From the NCBI GenBank assembly GCA_964605235.1, contig CAZSBB010000047.1, positions 1-48,153 of the forward strand: a DNA stretch of 48,153 nucleotides. Direction: 5' to 3'. Made by a program: the position numbers and the translations under genes. This document shows, one piece after another, positions 1-4,897 of the stretch (position 1 is its first letter; each line of letters starts with the position of its first letter). The stretch is from CAZSBB01 sp964605235. GTDB lineage: Bacteria > Planctomycetota > Phycisphaerae > Phycisphaerales > Phycisphaeraceae. The notes below the pieces were generated by a model, which saw only the letters and a list, made by a program, of their open reading frames with translations, made no database searches and was not told where the DNA came from.

Positions 1-51
1 GTTCTACTCCTCGACTGGACAAATCACCGTGGAGGGCGCGTGAGCCCGGAA
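1..51 (-). mobile_element. partial integron cassette (second copy of the gene-less cassette)
   Basis: Bases 1-51 are identical to 615-665, the 5' end of the cassette at 399-665, read on the minus strand. They directly follow the attC of the zinc-ribbon cassette at the expected G/TT cut point (52/51). The simplest reading is that a second copy of that cassette begins here and runs out of the window. Only the first 51 bases are visible, so whether the copy is full length cannot be seen. Confidence 0.7.
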
Positions 52-154
52 CGTAAAAGGTTCAGTTGCCGGCCGCCCGCGGAAGCGGACTCCCAACCGA
101 CAACACTATTCTCCATCGCGGGCGTCGCCGGTCAACTGCAGCCGCTGGTTAGGC
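52..154 (-). other. attC recombination site of cassette C
   Basis: Read on the minus strand the site opens with the core GCCTAAC (148-154) and ends with ACG|TT (54-50). The inner arms CAGTTG-A-CCGGC and GCCGG-CAACTG pair with one unpaired A, the extrahelical base integron integrases use to recognise the folded bottom strand. The loop is long, giving a site of about 103 nt. The outer core is followed by TTCCGG rather than TTAGGC because the next cassette starts with that variant. Confidence 0.8.
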
Positions 155-388
155 CCGGCGCGACGGCACGTTGTGCGAATGGTCGATAACGATTATCTGG
201 CACTTCGAACAATGCCAAGCCGGGTTCTCGCGGAAGGTCCACCACGCAAGCGTATTTTGGAGTGCATTGCCGATCCAATTCCAGCGGAGCGGCTTTTGTG
301 CTTCCGTCCGCCATTGGATTCCATGAGGAGCCCGCGTATAACCAGGCGTGAGGGGCTGGCCGCACTTCGGGCAGTCTGGTGTGTCCAT
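149..388 (-). CDS. small zinc-ribbon protein (DUF6487-like)
   Basis: This is a 79-residue protein starting MDTPDCPKCGQPLTPGY. Two CxxC pairs, CPKC near residue 6 and CSKC near residue 60, should bind one zinc as a ribbon. Between them is a GIQW motif and a variable stretch, and the protein ends with a short I/V-rich strand (IIVID). This order (CPxC, G-x-W, CxxC followed by hydrophobic residues) resembles the DUF6487 family of unknown function. The gene is the sole gene of an integron cassette. Its ATG is ten bases after the cassette start and the TAA stop is contributed by the attC core. It must be expressed from outside, by the integron promoter or read-through. Function is unknown; the family assignment is from memory of the motif pattern. 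Confidence 0.75.
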   Translation of the reverse strand: MDTPDCPKCGQPLTPGYTRAPHGIQWRTEAQKPLRWNWIGNALQNTLAWWTFRENPAWHCSKCQIIVIDHSHNVPSRRA

Positions 389-398
389 TGGGGCCTAA

Positions 399-457
399 CG
401 TATTCGATCTCAGTGGCATAGCCGCAGGCTATGTCCACTGCAGGGAGTGGTTCCGGG
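399..457 (-). other. attC recombination site of cassette B
   Basis: On the minus strand the site opens with CCCGGAAC (450-457) and ends AATACG|TT at 399/398. The inner arms CAGTGG-A-CATAGCC and GGCTATG-CCACTG pair perfectly apart from one extrahelical A, with a three-base TGC loop. At about 60 nt it is a short, very clean attC. Only its outer core departs from the usual RYYYAAC. Confidence 0.8.
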
Positions 458-521
458 ACACGTGCCCGGAGATCGGGCATGCCCGGGGAAAGAAAAGTCC
501 GTCACAGCGCGCGGAACAACT

Positions 522-581
522 CGATACGGTCGCCGCTCGTCGTTGTTCAGCGTCGCTAACACGCGAGGGGCGACCGTATCG
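522..581. other. 18-bp inverted repeat inside cassette B
   Basis: Arms 522-539 (cgatacggtcgccgctcg) and 564-581 are reverse complements with a single mismatch and are separated by 24 nt. No T-run follows on either strand, so this is not an ordinary intrinsic terminator. It could form a stable RNA hairpin or a folded single-strand DNA structure. Confidence 0.7.
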
Positions 582-665
582 ACAGTGTCAAGTCCCGCAC
601 GCTTTGGCAACCGTGTTCTACTCCTCGACTGGACAAATCACCGTGGAGGGCGCGTGAGCCCGGAA

Positions 666-729
666 CGTTTGAGTTCAGGGGCGCGGCGCGGCTTTATCGC
701 GCAGCGTCCCCTGCAACGAGTGGTTAGGC
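666..729 (-). other. attC recombination site of cassette A
   Basis: Minus strand: GCCTAAC at 723-729, then arms CAGGGG-A-CGC and GCG-CCCCTG with one extrahelical A, then CTCAAACG|TT ending at 666/665. The overall look (GCCTAAC...CTCAAACGTT) matches the classic short attC sites of proteobacterial integrons. Confidence 0.85.
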
Positions 730-1410
730 ATTCCTGCATTCTTGGTCAATTTGTTCAGCCAAGTTAGAAAGACTATTTACAGTTAATGTTGGCTCGATTC
801 CCCACGGATCGAATAATGCGTCAGGGGAACGTTTAATCCATGCAGCCCGCATTCCTGAGGAAATGGCTCCAATTACATCGAATGGATTGCTTGATACAAG
901 CCAAGCATTAGCTCCCAAAGCACCAGCCCTTCTCAAAAAGTGACTATATACGCCGGGGTTTGGTTTGTAAGATTTCATTTCATCAACACTCACCACGCCG
1001 ATAAAGTAGTCTCGGATGCCTGCATTCTTTAGCAATGTCTCTACCGCATCGGCGCTGCCGTTCGAGAACGCGAACATTCTAAAACCGGCTTTCTTTGCCC
1101 GAGCCAACCCATCCTCTACATCGTCGAACGCTGGCAGTACTTTATATGCGCCCAAAAGTTCTTCCTTCTCTTTCAGGCTAAGCGGGACTTTAAAGTATGA
1201 ACTCGCGTAATCGAGAGCATTGCTGGTACATACGGAAAAGTTTTCATAATTCTGCATTAACCCACGACGAAATGAATATTCGAGTTGTTTCTCACGCCAA
1301 GTACGAGAAAATTCAGAGGCTTTATCGCCAACATGTTTTTCCAACGCAACGATAACGCCATGCGTATTGATTAGAGTTCCATAGACATCAAACGCAAGTG
1401 TAATAGCCAT
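724..1410 (-). CDS. haloacid dehalogenase-like hydrolase (type II, L-2-haloacid dehalogenase family)
   Basis: This 228-residue protein is the usual length for L-2-haloacid dehalogenases. Visible HAD motifs are FDVYGTL (nucleophile Asp), the downstream R-x-K-Q-L-E-Y-S segment, FSNG (motif II), SYKPNP (motif III Lys) and VSSNPFDVIGA (motif IV, with Asn and Asp). In this family the enzyme hydrolyses the carbon-halogen bond of short 2-haloacids to give the 2-hydroxyacid with inversion. The actual substrate here is not known. I chose the ATG at 1410 because AAGGA lies six bases upstream; an ATG at 1434 is in frame but has no ribosome site. The gene is AT-richer than its surroundings and is the first integron cassette, so it should be the best expressed one. 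Confidence 0.88.
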   Translation of the reverse strand: MAITLAFDVYGTLINTHGVIVALEKHVGDKASEFSRTWREKQLEYSFRRGLMQNYENFSVCTSNALDYASSYFKVPLSLKEKEELLGAYKVLPAFDDVEDGLARAKKAGFRMFAFSNGSADAVETLLKNAGIRDYFIGVVSVDEMKSYKPNPGVYSHFLRRAGALGANAWLVSSNPFDVIGAISSGMRAAWIKRSPDALFDPWGIEPTLTVNSLSNLAEQIDQECRNA

Positions 1411-1446
1411 GTGATTCCTTTCCATTATTTCCATACTAGCTTGGAT

Positions 1447-1453
1447 GCCTAAC
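1447..1453 (-). other. core site at attI / first cassette junction
   Basis: The minus strand reads GTTAGGC, the canonical GTTRRRY core where integron integrases insert cassettes. It lies 140 bp from the integrase start codon and marks where attI ends and cassette A begins. The full extent of attI (integrase-binding sites toward 1530) cannot be fixed by eye. Confidence 0.75.
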
Positions 1454-1514
1454 TATGATTCACATGCGCCACCATCCGGATGACGTGCCCGGAAGAATTG
1501 GCGACGTTTGCGAC

Positions 1515-1560
1515 ATTGTGCATGGTTCTACTTGACCTGTCAAGATCCACCTGCAATTAT
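1515..1560. promoter_or_regulatory. back-to-back promoters: cassette promoter Pc (-) and integrase promoter (+)
   Basis: Plus strand: TTGACC at 1532-1537, 17 bp spacer, AATTAT at 1555-1560, serving the integrase. Minus strand: TTGACA at 1543-1538, 17 bp spacer, CACAAT at 1520-1515, pointing into the cassettes. The two -35 boxes touch and form the near-palindrome CTTGACCTGTCAAG (1531-1544). A single protein bound there would block both directions. No good LexA box is visible. Confidence 0.6.
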
Positions 1561-1592
1561 TGGATCGAGGTATTCTTGCGCAGGAGACGCCT

Positions 1593-2651
1593 GTGAAGCT
1601 GATGGAACGGATGGAAACAGTGGGCAAGCGGCGGCATCTGTCGCCGCTGACAATCCGCTGTTATCAGTCGTGGGTCCGGGATTTTCTGCGCTTCCATCGT
1701 GAAGACGAAGCCGCCGGGGGCGGGGGCGGGGGCGGGGCCGGGGCTGGGAGCGGGTCCGGGGGCGGGTCCGGGGGCGGGGGCGGCCGGTGGCGGCATCCGC
1801 GCGAGCTGGCTGAGCGGGAGGTGGAGGCGTATCTGACTTATCTGGCGGTGCAGCGCAAACTCAGCGCGTCGAGCCAGAACCAGGCGACCAATGCCCTGGT
1901 GTACCTGTACAAGCAGGTGCTGGCGGATGAGTTGGGCAAGGACCATCTGGGCAAGTTCGCAGCCGAGCGCAGTCGGCGGCGGGGGCGGCTGCCGACCGTG
2001 CTGAGCGCGGCGGAGGTCAGGCGGGTGCTCGAGGCGATCGAGGGGCCGACGTGGCGGCTGATGACGGAACTGTTGTACGGCACGGGCATGCGGGTGAACG
2101 AGTGCTGCACGCTGCGGGTGCGGGATGTGGACTTTGAGCGCCACCAGATCATGATCCGGGCCGGCAAGGGCGACAAGGACCGGATCGTGATGCTGCCGGC
2201 GCGGCTGCGTGAACGGCTGGAAGCGCAGGTCGAGCAGGTGCGGGAACGTCACCTCTTGGATATGGCTGTGGACGGCGGTTACGTGCCCGTGCCCGACAGC
2301 GTGGCGAACAAGGTCCAGTACGCCCAGCGGGACTGGCGGTGGCAGTACCTGTTTCCGTCGGCGGTGATGCGACGCGATGAAGCGGACCGAGGATTTCGCT
2401 GGCATGCCGACCCGGGGGCGCTGTCACGGGTGATCACGGTGGCGTGCAAGCGCAGCGGCGTGGGCAAGCGGGTCACCCCGCACACGTTCCGGCACAGCTT
2501 CGCCACGCATCTGCTGGAGCATGGCTACGATGTGCGTCAGGTCCAGCAACTGCTCGGGCACGAGAAGCTGGACACGACGATGATCTATACGCATGTGATG
2601 CACCAGCCGGCCGTGGCGGTTCAAAGCCCGCTGGACCGGCTGGGGGATTGA
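1593..2651 (+). CDS. intI: integron integrase (tyrosine recombinase IntI)
   Basis: This site-specific recombinase captures and excises cassettes by acting on attI and folded attC sites. The catalytic set is complete: Arg in GTGMRVNE, Lys in GKGDKDR, H-x-x-R in TPHTFRHSF, His in LLGHEKL, and Tyr in TTMIYTHV. The integron-specific extra domain between the Lys and HxxR motifs is present: HLLDMAVDGGYVPVP followed by RDWRWQYLFPS. I chose GTG at 1593 because CAGGAG lies at 1581-1586 and the -10 box ends at 1560, which rules out the in-frame TTG at 1560. It is divergent from the cassettes, as in classical integrons. One oddity is a Gly/Ser-rich insertion of about 24 residues (about 41-64) in the N-terminal DNA-binding domain, between RFHRE and HPREL. 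Confidence 0.93.
   Translation: MKLMERMETVGKRRHLSPLTIRCYQSWVRDFLRFHREDEAAGGGGGGGAGAGSGSGGGSGGGGGRWRHPRELAEREVEAYLTYLAVQRKLSASSQNQATNALVYLYKQVLADELGKDHLGKFAAERSRRRGRLPTVLSAAEVRRVLEAIEGPTWRLMTELLYGTGMRVNECCTLRVRDVDFERHQIMIRAGKGDKDRIVMLPARLRERLEAQVEQVRERHLLDMAVDGGYVPVPDSVANKVQYAQRDWRWQYLFPSAVMRRDEADRGFRWHADPGALSRVITVACKRSGVGKRVTPHTFRHSFATHLLEHGYDVRQVQQLLGHEKLDTTMIYTHVMHQPAVAVQSPLDRLGD
1714..1787 (+). repeat. G-rich low-complexity insertion within intI
   Basis: Repeated CGGGGG and CGGGTC units encode the Gly/Ser insertion of the integrase. The coding strand has many runs of four or five Gs and could form quadruplexes. The repeat is in frame. Slippage here would shift the frame. Confidence 0.8.
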
Positions 2652-2699
2652 ATCGGGGTGACTGGCGTCGTTTGTATTGCTGCTGCGGGCGTTGGCCGA

Positions 2700-2887
2700 A
2701 GGTGGTCGGAGGAGGAGCGTGCCCGCTTGCCCTCGGCGATGCTCACGGCGATGGAAAGAGCGGCGCGGTACAACTGGTCGACGAGGAAGTAGCAGCCGCG
2801 AGGCAACGCCTCAGTCAGTCGAGCTGCCTGGTCCACCAGATCAACGGCCTACTGGTAGACCTGAAGGTTCTCGAACATGAAGGGCAT
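2700..2887 (-). pseudogene. remnant of a four-helix-bundle (23S rRNA intervening-sequence type) protein gene
   Basis: From the ATG at 2887 the frame reads MPFMFENLQVYQ, then a TAG stop at 2849-2851, then AVDLVDQAARLTEALPRG, and later QLYRAALSIAVSIAEGK. This matches the consensus of the TIGR02436 four-helix-bundle family (FENLxVWQKAVDL..., QLRRAAVSIPxNIAEG). The stop replaces what is usually a Lys codon (AAG to TAG). After IAEGKRARSSSD the frame loses similarity, and the usual C-terminal half is missing. These genes are often found beside CACAGAG-type palindromes, which this window also has. The rest of 2652-3011 shows no other gene. Confidence 0.7.
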
Positions 2888-3011
2888 TGTCCATCCCTGA
2901 AAGACTTGAGCAGGAGAGCAGGTGAACAGGAGACCGCAGCGAAGCGGGTTCCTGGCGACCCGAAGCCTGCTTGCCTTCTCCTGATCTGCTGTTCTACTGC
3001 TCCACTGCTCT

Positions 3012-3115
<104 letters not shown>

Positions 3116-3129
3116 AAATCAGACCGAAA

Positions 3130-3157
3130 AGCATACCACAAGTCCCGGCCGGGACAA
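3130..3157 (-). promoter_or_regulatory. probable promoter of tRNA-Pro
   Basis: On the minus strand TTGTCC (3157-3152) and TATGCT (3135-3130) are separated by 16 bp. The predicted start is about 15 bases before the mature tRNA 5' end. The spacer holds the perfect palindrome gtcccggccgggac (3142-3155). Confidence 0.5.
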
Positions 3158-3166
3158 ATTGCCCGT

Positions 3167-3706
3167 TCAACCAGCCGGCTCGGTCGTAAAGGCGCTGGCT
3201 GCGGTGCTGGGTTGCTCGAGGCGCCAGCGGAGTTCCCCGCCGTGGCAGTGGATGTGGGCACAGAAAAAGCTGCCGCGGTAGCGCCAGAACAGCGGCCAAA
3301 TCACCTGGCGATCGGTCTGGGGGATCGGCAGCGCGTCCACCTGTTCCCGGGTGAACCATTCGAGCGTGCCTTCCTCGAACTGCTGGCGGGTCACCTGCAC
3401 CGGGCGCTGCACTTCGTACAGGAACATCAGCCAGTGCATGGCGTCGTCGAAGCCGGCTTCGGAGACCAGGCCGGTCAGGTGCAGATCGCCGGGGGTCAGC
3501 GTCAGGCCCGCCTCTTCGCGGATCTCGCGCACGGCACAGGCGGTGGGGCTTTCGCCGACGCCCTGCTCCAACTTGCCGCCGATGGGTGAATACAGCTCCA
3601 GGTTCGGCGGGCGACGTCGGTGCAGCAGCAGCACCCGCCCCTGCTCATCAAACAGGTAACACAGCACGGCAATCCGGTACGGCAACGGCGTGGTCAGGTC
3701 AGGCAT
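3167..3706 (-). CDS. Nudix hydrolase
   Basis: This 179-residue protein hydrolyses a nucleoside diphosphate linked to another moiety, with Mg2+ held by the Nudix box. The box reads GGKLEQGVGESPTACAVREI then REEAGL: the REIREEAGL core is intact, but two extra residues sit between the Gly and the first Glu compared with the standard G-x5-E-x7-REUxEE pattern. The N-terminus (PYRIAVLCYLFDEQGRVLLLHRRR) is the usual first strand and loop of NTP-type Nudix proteins. The start at ATG 3706 is chosen because similarity begins there; the in-frame codons upstream lie in the hairpin at 3743-3799. Substrate cannot be told from sequence; an 8-oxo-dGTP-like role would be a guess. Confidence 0.88.
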   Translation of the reverse strand: MPDLTTPLPYRIAVLCYLFDEQGRVLLLHRRRPPNLELYSPIGGKLEQGVGESPTACAVREIREEAGLTLTPGDLHLTGLVSEAGFDDAMHWLMFLYEVQRPVQVTRQQFEEGTLEWFTREQVDALPIPQTDRQVIWPLFWRYRGSFFCAHIHCHGGELRWRLEQPSTAASAFTTEPAG

Positions 3707-3742
3707 GGGCGACAGTGTACGTCCGGGCGCGGCCGGCGGATA

Positions 3743-3799
3743 AAAAAGGGGATAAGTACATTTATTGGTCAAAAATAAATGTACTTATACCCTTTTTTC
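3743..3799. terminator. 24-bp AT-rich hairpin, likely bidirectional terminator or REP-like element
   Basis: Arms 3743-3766 (starting AAAAAAGGGGATAAGTACAT) and 3776-3799 pair with one mismatch around a nine-base loop. Both strands end in T6 after a GGG/CCC-containing stem, so either strand could terminate. It is unusually AT-rich for this genome and its AAAAGGGG edge resembles the element inside the gene at 31683. Confidence 0.65.
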
Positions 3800-3889
3800 C
3801 CGCCTCGACTCCCGGCTTGGCGTGCTGGTCCTGGCTGGTCGCTGCGCTACAATGATCCTGCGGACACAGCGCGGCCGCCGGAGTTTGCC

Positions 3890-4207
3890 ATGCCCACTTA
3901 CGTCTACGAATTCATCATGGACGACGGCCTGCCGGGGGCGCGCTTCGAGGTGCGCCAGAAACTGAGCGATCCCCCGCTCACCGAGCACCCCATCAGCAAA
4001 CAGGCGGTCCGCCGCGTCATCACCGTGCCCAACCTCGGCGGCAAGTACAGCGAGAGCGCCATCCGCGACACGCTCAATGATCACGACCGCCTCTCGCGCC
4101 TGGGACTCGCCAAGTACCAGCGCACCGGCGACGGCAGCTACCTGCGGATGAGCGGCGAAGGCCCGCGCGAACTGGACCCCCAGCAAATTCAGGACGGGGA
4201 TGATTAA
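3890..4207 (+). CDS. FmdB-like protein lacking the zinc-ribbon cysteines
   Basis: This 105-residue protein begins MPTYVYEFIMDDG and continues with FEVRQKLSDPPLTEHPISKQAVRRVI. This is the layout of FmdB-family zinc ribbons (MPTYEYxCxxCGxxFExxQxxSDPPLTxCPxCGGxVRRxI). Both CxxC pairs are gone: MDDG replaces the first and HPIS replaces the second. The spacing and the SDPPLTE motif are kept, so the fold may persist without zinc. The C-terminal half (residues 50-105) is hydrophilic and ends acidic. ATG 3890 has GGAG seven bases upstream. FmdB proteins are described as putative regulators; no specific role can be assigned here. Confidence 0.75.
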   Translation: MPTYVYEFIMDDGLPGARFEVRQKLSDPPLTEHPISKQAVRRVITVPNLGGKYSESAIRDTLNDHDRLSRLGLAKYQRTGDGSYLRMSGEGPRELDPQQIQDGDD

Positions 4208-4391
4208 CCCCCGGCACCCGGACCTCCGGATCCCCGGACCTTCGGCCACCCGGACCTCCGCGTCCGCGCGGCCGACGTTCCCGCCATGCTCCATCACAAC
4301 GAGCCGGAAGCGTCAGCGACGGGCGCAGCGATCTGCCACCGTACCCTTCGTGCAAACAGTTTGATCCATCGGATGAAATGAAGTTAAGCGC
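4208..4391. repeat. spacer with short CCCGGACCTCCG repeats and one AACGAGCC element
   Basis: Bases 4214-4266 repeat the motif cccggacctccg with variants. At 4298-4320 lies one plus-strand copy of the dispersed motif AACGAGCCGGAAGCGTCAGC. No gene is seen. Confidence 0.6.
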
Positions 4392-4897
4392 CATCAGCGC
4401 CTACGTGCTCGTGCGCGCTTCACACGTCATCAGACCGGTTTGCAGTGTATCCCTGGGCGTAATCTGTTGGCACTGATGCTGTGGCGGCAGCACGCGGCGC
4501 CCGTCGCTTACGCTTCCGGCTCGTTGGGGCAAGCGCTAATGCTTACGCGCTGTCCACCACCAGCTACGCCTATTTGCTCGTGCGCGCTTCACACGTCATC
4601 AAACCTGTTCGCAGTGCATCCCTGGGCGTGATCTGTTAGCACTGATGCTGCGGCGGCAGCACGCTGCGCCCGTCGCTCACGCTTCCGGCTCGTTGGGACA
4701 AGCGCTAATGCTTACGCTGCCCACCACCAGCCACGCCTATGTGGTCATGCGCCCCACATGTCATCACGCCTGTTCGCAGTGCGTCCCTGGGTGTGATCTG
4801 TTGGCACTGATGCTATGGCGGCAGCGCGCTGCGCCCGTCGCTCACGCTTCCGGCTCGTTGGGGTAAGCGCAAAATGCTTACGCGCTGCCCACCACCA
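4392..4897. repeat. three-copy tandem repeat (period about 165-169 bp) abutting dnaA
   Basis: Copies start near 4392, 4561 and 4727. The landmark cactgatgct recurs at 4471, 4640 and 4805. Each copy carries a minus-oriented AACGAGCC element (CGTCGCTCACGCTTCCGGCT) and ends with a version of the last codons of dnaA plus its stop region (CTGGTGGTGG then CAGCG on the minus strand); the third copy ends in dnaA itself. The copies have diverged by scattered substitutions. Frames running through them are repeat-derived, not genes. Confidence 0.85.

Larger units (their letters stand above)
52..398 (-). mobile_element. integron gene cassette C (zinc-ribbon gene)
   Basis: This is a 347 bp cassette read leftward. 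It starts at TTAGGC (minus strand) within the core site at 393-399 and ends at the G of the next junction (52). The gene starts ten bases inside the cassette and its stop codon lies inside the attC core GCCTAAC at 148-154. This compact layout of one small gene plus an attC of about 100 nt is typical of integron cassettes. Confidence 0.8.
399..665 (-). mobile_element. integron cassette B, no convincing gene
   Basis: This 267 bp cassette lies between cassette A's attC and cassette C. It begins TTCCGGGC (minus strand) and its attC opens with CCCGGAAC, so its own core pair is GTTCCGGG/CCCGGAAC instead of GTTAGGC/GCCTAAC. The two ends match each other, as expected for a cassette whose circular form carries one attC. 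No frame gives a protein that stays within the cassette: a 66-codon TTG-initiated frame (610-410) runs into the attC and has no recognisable domain. The middle is occupied by an 18-bp hairpin. It may carry an RNA or a regulatory element. Confidence 0.7.
666..1452 (-). mobile_element. integron gene cassette A (first cassette, dehalogenase-like gene)
   Basis: This is the 787 bp cassette next to attI. Its start is TTAGGC within the core at 1447-1453 (minus strand) and its end is the G at 666. It contains one gene, whose TAA stop is part of the attC core GCCTAAC at 723-729. Its base composition is clearly lower in GC than the flanking chromosome, as expected for captured DNA. Confidence 0.85.

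Noticed and set aside
410..610. 66-codon frame in the gene-less integron cassette
   Set aside because: TTG start, composition driven by the hairpin, runs into the attC site and resembles no known protein; kept only as a remote possibility.
1453..1592. LexA box controlling the integrase
   Set aside because: No CTG-N10-CAG or GAAC-N4-GTTC-type site of good quality is present; the CTTGAC palindrome is better explained by the two -35 boxes.
4392..4897. CRISPR array or repeat-encoded peptides beside dnaA
   Set aside because: Units of about 167 bp repeat over their whole length with no unique spacers, and there are no cas genes. Frames inside simply translate the repeat.
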